Source: Candida dubliniensis CD36 | Taxonomy: Eukaryota > Ascomycota > Pichiomycetes > Serinales > Debaryomycetaceae | DNA length: 64,000 bases | Direction of reading: 5' to 3' | Assembly (NCBI RefSeq): GCF_000026945.1 | Contig: NC_012862.1 | Location: forward strand, 62,001 to 126,000 | In this document: piece after piece, positions 50,326-62,600 of the stretch | How positions within the stretch are numbered: position 1 is the stretch's first letter | Layout: every line of letters starts with the position of its first letter | Position numbers and translations under genes: made by a program | Notes under the pieces: model-generated | Databases searched by the model: none | What the model was told of the DNA's origin: nothing | Seen by the model: only the letters and a program-made list of their open reading frames with translations

Positions 50326-53300
50326 ATGTTGATCAATGATGAATCGATATACTTGTATAATTTAACTTTGAAGCCACCTTCCCATTATATATCGTCGATA
50401 GTTGGACACTTTTACAAACAAGGCAATTCCACAAAGAATGCGCAACAATTGGTTCTTGCCTCATACACCACATTACAACTATTTGAAGTAAATGAAGAAA
50501 CAGGCAAACTTGAACTTCAATCTTCCCAAAACTTGCTTGGCACAATCAATAGCATTGAAAAAATTTGTATTTCTGAAGTTGATGGGGTAGTCATAACCAG
50601 TGATTCTGGGAATCTATCAATATTGGAATACGATAATACAAGTAAAAAATTTATTTCAAAGATCCAAGAACCAATGACAAAAAATGGATGGGGGAGAAAT
50701 TATGTTGGTGAAAACTTAGCCATTGACCCAGAGAATCGATGTATATTAGTAGCAGCAATGGAGAAAAACAAACTATTGTATAAAATAGAGTCAACTTCTC
50801 TGGGTAGCAAGGAATTAAGTTCACCCTTGGAGGCACATTCAAAACAAGTTTCATGTTTAAAAATAGTTGCATTGAATACAGATCATAACAATCCATTATT
50901 TGGAGCTCTTGAATTGACTCCTGAGAAAAACTTCATTATAAACTATTATGAATTAGATCAAGGTTTAAACCATGTGGTCAAAAAGAAACCCGCTTCATTG
51001 AATCTGGATCCATTACCTGATGATGTCAATTATATGATCCCGTTACCTGGCCATATTGGAGGTATGCTTGTTTGTGGATCCAATTGGTGTTTCTATGATA
51101 AATTGGATGGTCCTAGAATATACTTACCCTTGCCAAGACGAGACGGACAAACTCAAGAGTCAATTATTGTTAATCATGTTACCCATGTGTTAAAGAAAAA
51201 GAATTTTTTTATATTACTTCAAAACACATTAGGCGATTTGTTTAAACTAACTGTCGATTATGACTTTGATAAAGAAACCATTAAGAATATTTCAATCACT
51301 TATTTTGACACGATTCCTCCAGCACTCAGTCTAAACATTTTTAAAAATGGGTTTTTGTTCGTTAATGTACTAAATAATGACAAGTTGTTGTATCAATTTG
51401 AAAAATTAGGAGATGATTTAGCAGAAAATGAATTGGTCATCAATTCTTCAGATTATGATAGTTTGGATAATGTGCGAGGAACCGACACCACCACATTCAA
51501 ATTGAAAGGATTGGATAATTTGGCATTGATTGATGTTTTGGAAACGTTAAGTCCCATAATTGATTCTAGAATTAATGATTCTAAATTAGTCACTTTATCT
51601 TCTCACTCATATGTGAAATCGATAACGCATGGTGTCCCAACAACTACATTAGTTGAGTCGCCCTTACCTATAACTCCGACAGATATCTTCACAACAAAAT
51701 TATCACTAGAGTCGGCCAATGATGAATATTTGGTTATATCGTCATCGTTATCGTCAAAAACATTGGTACTTTCCATTGGAGAAGTTGTCGAGGATGTTGA
51801 AGATTCTGAATTCGTGCTTGATCAATCTACTATATCCGTACAACAAGTAGGGATTGCATCGGTGGTACAAGTATATTCCAATGGTATTAAGCATATTAGA
51901 ACCGTAAACGGGAAAAAGAAAACTACTGATTGGTTCCCACCAGCAGGAATAACAATTACTCATGCCAGTACTAATAATCAACAAGTTTTAATTGCGCTAT
52001 CTAACTTAAATGTGGTCTATTTCGAAATTGACTCGACAGATGATCAATTAATCGAATATCAAGATCATTTAGAAATCTCAACTACAATAACAGCAATGGC
52101 AATTCAAGAACACAATAGTGAAAAAAGTTCATTTGCAATTATTGGCTGTTCTGATGAAACGATTCAAGTGGTCTCGTTACAGGAAGATAATTGTCTTGAA
52201 ATCAAATCTCTACAAGCATTGTCGGCAAATAGTTCAAGTTTGAAAATGCTAAAACTGTCTGGTAAAGAGACACACGTACATATTGGTATGGAAAATGGTG
52301 TTTATGCAAGAATCAAAATAGATACCATAAATGGGAATCTTTCCAACAGCAGGGTTAAATATCTTGGTTCTAAGCCGGTAAATTTAAGTGTCATTAAATT
52401 CTCTAACGAAATTGAAGGAGTATTAGCTATATCTTCAGCACCTTGGATATCATATTTGTACCGAGACTCTTTTAAGATAACACCATTGTTAGAAATTGAC
52501 ATTACGAATGGATCTTCATTTATATCTGAAGATATTGGTGGTGAAGGAATAGTGGGGATAAAAGATAATAACTTGGTAATATTTTCAGTGGGTAAAGAAG
52601 ATAGTGTATTTGACCCTCTGCAAGATTTGACAATTACCAACACTAAATTGAGATATACTCCTAGAAAAATGATCACTCATGGGGACCGTTTGTTTATATC
52701 TGAACTGGAATATAATGTACAAGGTCCATTTAAGTGCAATATAAATGGCAATGTGAAGGAAAATGTTGATGAAGATTATTATGAAGCATTTGGATATGAC
52801 CGCAAGCAAGATAGCTGGGCGTCGTGTATCCAAGTTGTCGACGACAAGACAAATCAAGTTATTCAAAGCTTACAATTTGAAGAGAATGAAAGTATTGTTT
52901 CTATGAGTGATGTCGCTTTTAATAAACTGTTGTCGTCTGTGCATGCTTCACATCTTGTTGTTGGTGTGTGTACAAATCAAACTATTTTGCCTAATTCTTA
53001 TGAGAAAAGTTATTTGTATACTTTTAAAATTGGTAAGAAACATTTACAATTGGTTCATAAAACTGAATTGGATTATATCCCACAAGTGTTAGAAAATTTC
53101 CAAGATAAATTATTAGTTGCATCAAACAATCATATACAATTATATGATATTGGACAAAAACAATTATTGAAAAAATCCACCACCATAATTGATTTTTCAC
53201 AAAATATCAATAAAATCATTCCTCAATCGAATCGAATTATTATTTGTGATTCTCATAAGAGTTCTATTATATTTGCCAAATTTGATGATTCTCAAAATCA

Positions 53301-53889
53301 ATTTGTTCCATTTGCTGATGATATCATGAAACGACAAATCACATCGATTATGAATTTGGATATAGACACATTAATTGGTGGTGATAAATTTGGAAATATA
53401 TTTGTTACTCGAATAGATGAAGATATTTCGAAACAAGCTGATGATGATTGGACAATATTGAAATCTCAAGAAGGAATTTTGAATAGTTGTCCATATAAGT
53501 TACAAAATTTGATTGAATTTCATATTGGAGATATAATAACTTCATTAAATTTAGGTTGTTTGAATTTGGCCGGTACTGAAAGTGTCATATATACTGGATT
53601 GCAAGGGACAATTGGATTATTGGTTCCTTTAGTTTCGAAAAGTGAAGTTGAATTGTTATTCAATTTGCAGCTTCTTATGCAACAATTTCAAAATAATCTT
53701 GTTGGTAAAGACCATTTAAAGTTTAGAAGTTATTATAACCCAATCAAAAATGTAATTGATGGTGATTTATTAGAACGCTTCTTAGAATTTGACACATCAT
53801 TGAGAATTGAAATTTCTAGAAAATTGAACAAAAGTGTTAATGATATTGAGAAAAAATTGATAGATTTAAGAAATAGATCGGCATTTTAG
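50326..53889 (+). CDS. RSE1: Rse1, U2 snRNP SF3b subunit (SF3B3)
   Basis: Rse1 is the large beta-propeller subunit of SF3b, the U2 snRNP part that recognises the branch site. The 1187 aa match SF3B3 and Rse1 in size and in the CPSF_A/DDB1-like three-propeller plan. The start LINDESIYLYNLTLKPPSHYISSIVGHF aligns with the family N-terminus. NGWGRNYVGENLAIDPENRCILVAA and GRNYV-type text (about 124-145) are diagnostic. The C-terminal CPSF_A region includes VATRIDEDI-like text and ends LNKSVNDIEKKLIDLRNRSAF. It follows NGT1 after 262 bp that include an A16 tract. A TACTAAC and a downstream ACAG in the leader hint at, but do not establish, a 5' UTR intron. Confidence 0.95.
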   Translation: MLINDESIYLYNLTLKPPSHYISSIVGHFYKQGNSTKNAQQLVLASYTTLQLFEVNEETGKLELQSSQNLLGTINSIEKICISEVDGVVITSDSGNLSILEYDNTSKKFISKIQEPMTKNGWGRNYVGENLAIDPENRCILVAAMEKNKLLYKIESTSLGSKELSSPLEAHSKQVSCLKIVALNTDHNNPLFGALELTPEKNFIINYYELDQGLNHVVKKKPASLNLDPLPDDVNYMIPLPGHIGGMLVCGSNWCFYDKLDGPRIYLPLPRRDGQTQESIIVNHVTHVLKKKNFFILLQNTLGDLFKLTVDYDFDKETIKNISITYFDTIPPALSLNIFKNGFLFVNVLNNDKLLYQFEKLGDDLAENELVINSSDYDSLDNVRGTDTTTFKLKGLDNLALIDVLETLSPIIDSRINDSKLVTLSSHSYVKSITHGVPTTTLVESPLPITPTDIFTTKLSLESANDEYLVISSSLSSKTLVLSIGEVVEDVEDSEFVLDQSTISVQQVGIASVVQVYSNGIKHIRTVNGKKKTTDWFPPAGITITHASTNNQQVLIALSNLNVVYFEIDSTDDQLIEYQDHLEISTTITAMAIQEHNSEKSSFAIIGCSDETIQVVSLQEDNCLEIKSLQALSANSSSLKMLKLSGKETHVHIGMENGVYARIKIDTINGNLSNSRVKYLGSKPVNLSVIKFSNEIEGVLAISSAPWISYLYRDSFKITPLLEIDITNGSSFISEDIGGEGIVGIKDNNLVIFSVGKEDSVFDPLQDLTITNTKLRYTPRKMITHGDRLFISELEYNVQGPFKCNINGNVKENVDEDYYEAFGYDRKQDSWASCIQVVDDKTNQVIQSLQFEENESIVSMSDVAFNKLLSSVHASHLVVGVCTNQTILPNSYEKSYLYTFKIGKKHLQLVHKTELDYIPQVLENFQDKLLVASNNHIQLYDIGQKQLLKKSTTIIDFSQNINKIIPQSNRIIICDSHKSSIIFAKFDDSQNQFVPFADDIMKRQITSIMNLDIDTLIGGDKFGNIFVTRIDEDISKQADDDWTILKSQEGILNSCPYKLQNLIEFHIGDIITSLNLGCLNLAGTESVIYTGLQGTIGLLVPLVSKSEVELLFNLQLLMQQFQNNLVGKDHLKFRSYYNPIKNVIDGDLLERFLEFDTSLRIEISRKLNKSVNDIEKKLIDLRNRSAF

Positions 53890-54320
53890 AGTTATATGTT
53901 GTATAAAGATTGCATTCCTTGCAACACTCCTCGTAGAATACGTAGTAATGAAAAATGTAAAGCATTTATTTTTGTATGTGTAATTAATACGTATAATATA
54001 TGAATATACGTGTTTGTATTGTTTCTAAATCTACCTTGTCAATGAAAGAAATAGATAAACAACTGTTATCAATTCAAAAAGGACAACAAGAAAAAAAAAA
54101 AAAAAAAAAAACAGAAAGAAGAAAATTAAAACGGGAAATACTGGAAACTCCCTTGGTTATGTTGTTGAAAGAAAGAAGATACATATGTATATAAAACTCC
54201 AAAATAAACAAATAATAGATCACTCATAAAGCAACAAAAACACATACAAAACTAATAGTAAATAAAAAGACAAAGCCGTTATATCTGTGCATGTTGTTGT
54301 GTATCAAGTAAATACATTTA
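53890..54320. other. RSE1-FKH2 convergent intergenic region
   Basis: These 431 bp separate two convergent genes. An A19-like run lies at about 54091-54110. A 64-codon ATG-started frame (54000-54194) is Lys-rich because of that run and is not supported as a gene. Confidence 0.55.
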
Positions 54321-56438
54321 TCACAGATCAATCATTTCAGTCCGTTGATCTTTTTTAAACGGTGAAGTGGTTTCATCATTTGTCCTATCATGCTTCATTT
54401 TTCTATTCAATGTAGGACTAGTATTCCCCACTTCTTCACTACTCTTTCTGACTGGGGATTGTCCATTGGGAGTGCTAAATTGTACGAAATTCCAAAACGC
54501 TGGTGAAGATTGATTTGTATTTGGACCACCAGTTATATTTTTCCCGTTATTATTAGTGTTATTATTATTATTATTGGTGCTTGCAGAGTTGCCCTTTGAT
54601 CCTCTTTCCGGTGTATAGGCTTCTAAAGCAGTGATTTTTTTTGGACTGGCGAAATTCAATCCAATGTCCCCATTCGTCGTGGTAGAAGCAGTTGGGGCAG
54701 TTGAAGTACTATCATTAGCAGAACTACTGAAATTGGACGTTTCATGCAACTGTGTTGTGGTATATGATGCGCTTCTCGAATGGCTTTCTGTTGATACTAA
54801 TTCAAAATCTTTTCGTTAGTAGCTGCTACTTCATGTCAATATATTAATTACTGGTTATTTCAAATACATACCTGTGCCTTTGGCCAACTTTGGTGAGTTG
54901 TTAGAAATCGATGGATTTCTTTTTAGGGAATTCTGCTCCGGTTTAATATTACTCAGCGTATAGCCTTGTGGTTGAGGTTGCATCATTGGTTGTCCAAGCT
55001 GGCCAAGTGGTCGTCCCAATTGATTATATGTTTGGCCAATGTGCTGCTGCTGCTGCTGTTGTTGTTGTTGTTGATACATAAGCGGGTTTGGTTGCTGTTG
55101 GAATGGGGTGTAACGACGATCGTTATTTGGCATATTGTAAATGTTGGACTGTGTTATATATCCCATGGTGTTGTTTTGCATAGGATTCGGAGGAATCGGG
55201 TAATGTGGTTGTGAATTCTGTTGTTGTGGTGGTGGTCGTTTTTGTTGTTGTTGTTGTTGTTGTTGTTGCTGAGGTATTGGAGCAGCAGGGCCATTATGTA
55301 TCTGTTGATCCATTGTATATTTGTGTGATTCGGGTAAATGGTTATGAGTAGCCAAATGCAAACTCAACTGTCTAGAAACTGATGAGCCTCTTCTGGTCTT
55401 CAGAATGGTTCCATCGGATATTTTATTTAAAAATTCTTCCTTGTAGGATTCACTAATTTGCCATTTCATGCCTTTTCCTGGTTCATTTGGTCTTCTTGGC
55501 ACTTTCTCAAACGCTTTATTCAAGGACAAGTTATGTCTAATGGAGTTTTGCCACCCTGTTTTCGAGTACTTATAGTATGCATAATGATCAGCAATCCAGT
55601 TGTAAATCTCAGACAATGACATTACACCCTGAGGATTTGATAAGATTGCTTGAGTGATCATTGTTGCGTAAGAATAAGGAGGCTTGATATCTTTGGCTTC
55701 CTCTTTCGACAAATCTTGGTCCAAATTTGATTGAAGCGAGTTTGCTGAAATTGATGAAGGCGAATGGGTTAGATGGGCTTTATCAAACATTTGAAAACTT
55801 GTGGAGCCACCAACACCAGGTCCGCTTGAAATTCGTTTGTTTTGGTTCTGTTGTTGTTCCTTGTACTTGAGGAGACATTTCTCCAACATTTTGGGTGCAA
55901 CAACTGCTGGAGCATCTGGTAAAATAAACATCATTTGGGTACCACCAATATCCAAGATCGCTCCCGAGTGTAACGCATTGACATTTGGAGAATCAACACT
56001 CACTTTTTGACCGTCTATTCTTGCACCATTTCTTCCAAGAACTTTTAACTCCCAACATCTTAAATCTAGGTTATAGGTAATGGCAGCATGCAGTCTGCTG
56101 ACTACTTTAGCTGGACCCAAGTCGATATCTATCAAGGGTGTGGTTATGTTGGTATTGCTGGGTGCAGACAATTCCGTGTTTCTTCCAATCGAAACTGCCA
56201 ACGACTTGACATAAAATGTCCAATCTTTCCCAGCAATCTTCGCATAAGCTTGGATTTCTGTGGCTTGATTTTTGTCATTAGCATATGCAATAGAAACATT
56301 GGTTTTTTCTTCCGGGGCCAGTAACGTGGATATCACCGCATTTATCATATCCTGAGGGTCTTCAAAAGTACGAAGCAATCCATTACTATCTAGTTCGGAA
56401 AGGGGACGTTTTTTAGGTGTAATGAATTGTCCTGACAT
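54321..56438 (-). CDS. FKH2: Forkhead transcription factor Fkh2 (spliced)
   Basis: Fkh2 controls cell-cycle (G2/M) genes and, in C. albicans, morphogenesis. The exons are 54872-56438 and 54321-54796; joined they give 680 aa. It has an FHA domain (about 75-175; GRN, SRLHA and NGARIDG motifs) and a forkhead domain (about 251-345; [35 protein letters not shown]). A Gln-rich middle follows with two 11-Gln runs. Exon 2 encodes a C-terminal tail with several Ser/Thr-Pro sites ([23 protein letters not shown]), which suggests CDK control. The frame extends to 56552, but the ATG giving [15 protein letters not shown] fits better than the preceding 38 hydrophobic residues. Fkh1-type paralogues are not separate in Candida. 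Confidence 0.93.
54797..54871 (-). other. FKH2: FKH2 intron (75 nt)
   Basis: On the minus strand the 5' site is GTATGT (54871-54866), the branch site TACTAAC is at 54815-54821, and the 3' site is TTAG ending at 54797. It interrupts a Val codon after base 1. The downstream frame is open and in phase. If retained, the frame stops five codons into the intron. Confidence 0.93.
55043..55073. repeat. Gln-coding CTG/TTG trinucleotide tract in FKH2
   Basis: On the plus strand about five CTG and five or six TTG units encode an 11-Gln run in Fkh2. A similar tract at about 55239-55270 encodes a second 11-Gln run. Both are likely to vary in length. Confidence 0.85.
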
Positions 56439-58105
56439 TTGTAAATAGTGGGTGATACTAGCAAAAAAATGACCAAAAAAAAAAAAAGGACAAAGAAAAA
56501 TTTTTCCCGTTTTTCCTAATTGAAAATAAAAAGAAAAATACGAATAATCCAAATATAACTAAACTGTAGTAATTGACTTGAATCAAAGTATGTATTCAAG
56601 TAGAGCTAAAAAGATTTTTCAAAAAAAAAAAAAACAGCTGGTATGTGGTGTAATTATGCTAGAGTGTTGAATGAATTGGTGAAAAAATAATGATGAATCT
56701 AAATGCAAAAGAAAATATATAAACAAAGGGGAAAGATATAATAATGTGGAAATCTAGGTTGTTATTGTTTGGCTATCGCTAGTAAGTAAAATTGATCTTC
56801 TTGTATGGTGATTCTAGCAATTGTAACACAAGTATTGGTGAATGAATAAGAGTGTGTTATGGTTGATAAAGAAGAACGTATAGAAAAGTTAGTTTGCTGA
56901 TTTTGTTTTTGTTTATGTTTTTTTTTTTTTTGGTTGTTGTTTTTCTTTCTTTGAATCTTTTTGTTTTGCTTTTTGGTTTTTGCTTTCTCAAATTCAAAAT
57001 TCAATTTTTCGTTCTTTCTTTTTTCGCCTCACACACAAATTATTTATTGAGATTTTTATTTGACTTCTTGTCTTACACGCACTTCCCCCTCCCGTTGTCG
57101 CCATTGCTACTACTACCAGTCGTCCTAAATCTTTCGATACGACCCCCGTATATTAATTGTCAAAGAAGAAAAAGAATATTGGTCATAGTTTTTTTGTTTC
57201 CATGAGTCATAAACTATAGGATTAGGTGTTTAGACAGAGATTAACAAAAAAGAGTAATGAAATTGGTTAGGCACCAACGGAGAGAAGGAGAATCGGGTGG
57301 CAGTCACGGCGCTCGACGGAACACGGAACGGAAAAAGGAGTGTGTGAATAATCAAAAATGCATTAAAAATTTTTCAATTACGCTAACAACCATTTTTTCA
57401 TTAAATTAGACACTTGCTGGATATGATATTCCTTATACTGTTGAAAAGGTGAAATTTTTGTTTTTGTAGGGGGGGGGGAGGTTCAGAGCTGTGTACACCT
57501 TCATTTCCATTGGAGGGGGTAAAAGCAAACCAAAAGGCAACACAATACAACAAGAAAAAAAAAAAAAAAAATGTTCTATCAGACTATACTCAATTCTCCT
57601 GCATCATGTGAGCTGTATCAAATCATGGTACTCAATTTTGAAAACTATTTTACAACACTCTTCGTTTAATGGATACACTACATTTTGTTCTATCTGGATT
57701 GGGGTTATTCTTTTGTGCTAAAAACCATCACTATTTCGTCTACAATATCAATTTGATCCTTTAGCTGGGACAACTGGAAACAAATTGCAAACGGGGAATC
57801 TAAACAACACGAAACGAATATTGTTTTTCCTTGCCGCGACTTTATTTTATTTTTGTGACTCATCATTCCATCTTGCAACAAGATATCACGTGACACTTAA
57901 CTAATGATTTCTATCCAATCACTATCCCTTCGTTTGATCTATCTTTCAAACTTTTGGTGTATTCTAATAACTAGTTAACATCACATGCAAATTATGAACA
58001 ACTATTAATAATTATAGTCTAGTTTCATCAAATGTTCTTCAAAATGAAAATCTATATAATGGCTTCACATGGGAGAATGCTGTCTACCTTGTCAGTACTG
58101 AACTT
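56439..58105. other. 1.7-kb region upstream of FKH2
   Basis: No gene is supported; the frame 57491-57721 starts with GTG. Landmarks are A/T tracts near 56475, 56620, 56920 and 57556-57570, a G10 run at 57469-57478, and a GC-richer patch near 57300-57340. This is probably a long FKH2 promoter or leader plus the SWD1 3' flank. Confidence 0.5.
57469..57478 (+). repeat. G10 homopolymer
   Basis: Ten consecutive G form the longest G run I saw in this AT-rich window. It is a possible slippage site and lies about 1 kb upstream of the FKH2 ATG. Confidence 0.9.
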
Positions 58106-59443
58106 TCAATCGTAGAAATTCTTTTCATAATTAATGGGGATAATAAATGAATCCTGGGTTATATCGAATCCTCGAGCGTCAGTTGTGTCCATTTTTAACA
58201 CATCAGCAACATAATCCTCCTCTTCCAATCGCTTCTTATGTAGCTCATCTTCATCTATAATATCAAACTCATCTTCCTTTTCTAAATACTCAATATTCTC
58301 TTCAATCTCAACAAAGTCAGGTGCCAATGCACTCCATTTTTGAGGAAATTGTACTGACCAAAGGTATATTATTCCACTATCTAATCCAATTGATCCTATT
58401 GTGCAACGAGAATAATTCCATTTGACGTCAACCAATTCTTCATTCGACCCTTCTAGGATTTTCACCAATGACGCCATGGACGTTTCCCAAAGATATAGAT
58501 CATGCGAGGATTGGCCATGGGTTGATGCAACAAGAAACTCTGCGTTGTGATTGAATGACACTGAATTCCATTGTAATCGATTCACCACATCTTGATATTT
58601 ATGATCAATTTCAAAATCCCATTCGTTGGAATCTTCCACATTTATCAAATCCGGTAGGTCAATCTGTCGTATTATTCGATCTGACGAATTGACTGCTAAT
58701 TTTCTTCCATTTTGAGATATCATTAAGTTTTTTATGTTTGAGTTGGCTAATTTTATTGAACGGACCAATTTCAACTCCCTTGTTGATGTTGTAGTATCAA
58801 ATATATTTAACCATCCTTTACTGGTGCCAGTGAAAATATAATTACCCTCATGAGTGAATATCAGCACCAATGTCATGTGTTTTTCCATCTTTTTTCTTTT
58901 TTTCCTTGCAACTTCTTCTTCATCATCACCTTCTGTAGGTTCATTCATTTCTAAAGGTGTCGTTGTTAATGTAGTAATTTGAGGTGGTTGATCCTTTATT
59001 GTGAAATCTACATAAACTGGTGAATCTTCAAATAATGAAGCAGTGAAAATAAACGGGTTCGTGGGATGCATACAAGCCAGCCATATTGGTCCATCAAATT
59101 TGACTTGCCGAATAACTGGTGAATCATCAATATCTGTATTCACTTTGCTTAAATCCCATAGCTTGACCCACCAATCCTGTGAAGACGTCAATAAATACCT
59201 TCCACACTTGGACCACGTAATTGAAGTAATAGGCCTTATATGACAGTATTGGTTTAGATGTGCTATTACCCCACTAGATACCATCTCGTATATCACTATT
59301 GATCCATCAGATAAGCCCGATGCTAAATAATCACCCTTGTGGTTGAATTGGATGGCCACTGAATGACCATAATTTAAGGTATTGGTTAATGTTTCAGGAA
59401 ATTCTTTAGCCACCGAGAATGGATCTTGTAGAGATAAATTCAT
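58106..59443 (-). CDS. SWD1: Swd1, COMPASS WD40 subunit (RbBP5)
   Basis: Swd1 is the RbBP5-type beta-propeller of Set1/COMPASS, which methylates histone H3 Lys4. The 445-aa protein starts with the family-typical N-terminus (MNLSLQDPFSVAKEFPETL). WD repeats follow: GDYLASGLSDGSIVIYEM, ITSITWSKCGRYLLTSSQDWWVKLWDL, and FLVASTHGQSSHDLYLWE. An acidic loop interrupts the middle (EGDDEEEVARKKRKK, about 172-186). The C-terminal tail has the conserved acidic segment (FVEIEENIEYLEKEDEFDI) that contacts the methyltransferase core. It is divergent from VPS8 across 234 bp that contain a long T tract (about 59524-59539). Confidence 0.95.
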   Translation of the reverse strand: MNLSLQDPFSVAKEFPETLTNTLNYGHSVAIQFNHKGDYLASGLSDGSIVIYEMVSSGVIAHLNQYCHIRPITSITWSKCGRYLLTSSQDWWVKLWDLSKVNTDIDDSPVIRQVKFDGPIWLACMHPTNPFIFTASLFEDSPVYVDFTIKDQPPQITTLTTTPLEMNEPTEGDDEEEVARKKRKKMEKHMTLVLIFTHEGNYIFTGTSKGWLNIFDTTTSTRELKLVRSIKLANSNIKNLMISQNGRKLAVNSSDRIIRQIDLPDLINVEDSNEWDFEIDHKYQDVVNRLQWNSVSFNHNAEFLVASTHGQSSHDLYLWETSMASLVKILEGSNEELVDVKWNYSRCTIGSIGLDSGIIYLWSVQFPQKWSALAPDFVEIEENIEYLEKEDEFDIIDEDELHKKRLEEEDYVADVLKMDTTDARGFDITQDSFIIPINYEKNFYD

Positions 59444-59677
59444 AATTAATTGGGATTCAATGTGGTTGAACGATTATTTACACAGATAAAAATGTTTATC
59501 TTTCATTTTTTCGGTCCTTCCCTTTTTTTTTTTTTTTTTCATCTTCGGCCAAGCTACACATATTATCAACGCGCCGATCTACTGACTCGATTTTGGACAA
59601 AGAAACCGAAAATACAATTTTAAACGAAATTGAGTTGACAGTATAGTCACAACTAGAGTTTTTACATCCCATTTCAA

Positions 59678-62600
59678 ATGGTGCTAACAGATCTGGTGTT
59701 CAATGAACTATCAGCAAAAACTCTACTTTCATCGTCATCACCTAGCATTATATCAAACTCGACATCAAGTATATCTGAATCACTGCTACGGAAAACCAGA
59801 TTTGATGATCGAGCAACTACCAAGACAAGTTTAGCATTGAAATCATACAGAAATAACAGTAACCCAAAATTACCAATATCAACATTAAAAGAAACTCGAA
59901 TCAATGGAGGAGGAGGAGATGATGATGGTGATGATGATGAGGTACTTTTAAAAGATATTTTCCAATGGAATGAATTGAAGACAATATCAGAAACTATCAA
60001 TTCTCCTGAATTCATCAATTTGCATGGCTCGTGTTTATTTGTCAAATCCAATGCAGTATATATTGCCATTATCACCAATCGTGGCAATATAGTGATTTTT
60101 AATTATAGACGAGAAATAGATTATATATTAGTGCCGACACAAAGTAATGATGAAACCTGTGCGATTTCATGTATTGCATTTTCGTCTGATTGTTCCTATT
60201 TGGCAGCGGGATTACAAGATGGCTCTATCAGGCTATGGAATTTGAAACGGGCAACTAAGGGGAATAGTATTCCCAATTTGCCATTCTATACCATATATCC
60301 AATTAGTCTAAAGTCGAGGTTTACCCAAAACATTCAAGGTCATATCATAAATACCAGAATTACGTATATTTCATTTGTTGGAGAGTCGAATTATCAATTA
60401 ATCACTGCTGATGATTGTGGATTGGTGTTTTATCATAATGGTATTAAAAAATTCATGAATTTAATCTATGTCACCACCAAACTTTTAGGTAAAAATGATG
60501 CAAATTTGGATGACAGTAAATTCAAAATTCGCTGTATGGAAATGTTACCTTTGGGTTCAGCACATCAAATAACTGATAAAATGGGGATACTGGCAATTAT
60601 GACTGATGATTTATTAGTGATTGTATCTACAATTTCTTTGAATGATGATACTGTACTGTATGTCAAACAGCATTTTAAAATAGGCAAACCAAAACTTGTC
60701 TTGCAAGAAGAAGGGCTCCCTTCGCACTGCTTAAGTTGGATGCCCTCGATGCATACGAAAGCTGGATTCACCAATACTCGATTGGCATATTGTTGGAATA
60801 ATGTATTGACAATATTGGAATTGGATAACAAGAGTCTTTCAGGAAGAATGCTAGATTTTATTAACAATGCTAAAGATAGAAATAAAGTTATTTCAAAACT
60901 ACCGTTCAAAAAAATTGCTAGATTGATTGATGAGCGAATAATACGTGACATTAAATGGCTTCAATCTGATGTTTTATGTTTATTTTTTGATGATGAAATG
61001 ATAACAATTTATAGTAATGGATCAGCGTTGGTGCCAGTTGCAAGTCAAACAATTGGTAACATTTCTGACATAAACTTGTCTAAACATAGAGTTCTATACA
61101 ATCGTGAGTCGAAATTATTTATTGGCAAACTGTTAGGATGGGCAGATATTCTACTAAAGAAGTTATCACAGGGGTTATACGCCGAAGCATTGGCTATTGC
61201 TGATAGCTATTACAACTCGAATTCAGTAGGGAAATTGACAGTTATTGGATTGCCACAAAATCGAAAGCAACGGGCCGAATTGATTGAACCTTATCTTGTT
61301 AAAATAATGAGAGAGGCAATGCCGCATTTGATACAATCAGATCGTGAGTCATACATTACACTATGTTTGAATATTATAGCATACATTGCTGTACCAAATG
61401 ATTTACTTGAAACCCTATATGAAATTGTACAAGATGATTCGGTATTTTTCCAGGCTTTGGAGCCCTTTATCTTATCAGGATTAATACTTTCCTTGCCACC
61501 AGTTGTCTTGAAAGCATTAATTCAGTATTATGTCAAGGGTGAGAATCACCCCTCTACCAATATGGGCGATAATGGTGACTTGTTAACTGAGATTATATGT
61601 ACATTGGATATAAAACTGTTGGATATTGATTTGGCTATTCAATTATGTAAACAGCATGATCTTCGTGAATGCTTGGTTTACATTTGGAATTTTGTTTTGA
61701 ATGATTACCAAACGCCATTAATTGAATTCTTTGTTGATATAAACAATAATCCATCTTCAGCAGACAATTTTAAAATTTACACATATTTATCGTATATTCT
61801 AACTGGTCGTCAATATCCGATAGATAAATTTATTAATAACGACATGGCAGCAAAAAAATCTATTTGTGATATATTGTTTACAAGCTCAACAATTAGTTCT
61901 GTGCCAACAAGAAATGGGAACACGATTTTCCCTTATTTGTACACTTTACTTAAATTTGATTCATTAGAAATGTTATCTTGTATTAATGAGTTTTTCGAAG
62001 ATCTGTTTTTAAATGAGGATGCAAAATTGAATCGTCAATATTTGCTAGATGCATTAATAGACATTTTTGAAGCCAATGATGAGCATTTTACAGATTTTGA
62101 CAAGTGTCAATTACTGATTTTTATTGCTAGAAATTATCCCAAATATAGTCAATTTTTGAGGTTATCAGATTCAATATTATCCGATGTTTTCAATCGATTA
62201 TGTGAAAATAAATCGGAAGCTATTTTTCAAGATTGTGAATTGGCACTACAGAGTTTATTGCCTTATTTTGAACCAGAAGATGATTATTATGTGGAAAAGT
62301 TGGAAATGGCAAAGTATTATAATGTGTTGATTAATATGTATAAATCGGAAGGGATGTTTTCACAAGCGTTAAGGATGTGGTTGAAACGGGAACAAGGGAA
62401 TATTTCTGACCAAAGTCTTGATAACCAAACGCCAGAAATGGACATCGGTGGTCGTAATAGTAATGATGATCATGATCATGTCGATCAGTTATATCAGTTA
62501 TTGGAAAGTTCATTTGCATCTAGCAAGAACCCTGGTGATCGATTGAATTTGGTTAAAATAGTTAAAGAGAATTTTGGAAGATTTTTGAAGTTAAATGATG

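Noticed and set aside
54000..54194. 64-codon frame between RSE1 and FKH2
   Set aside because: Its length depends on a run of about 19 A that encodes poly-Lys. It lies in the shared 3' flank of two convergent genes.
57491..57721. 76-codon frame upstream of FKH2
   Set aside because: It starts with GTG and has no recognisable features.
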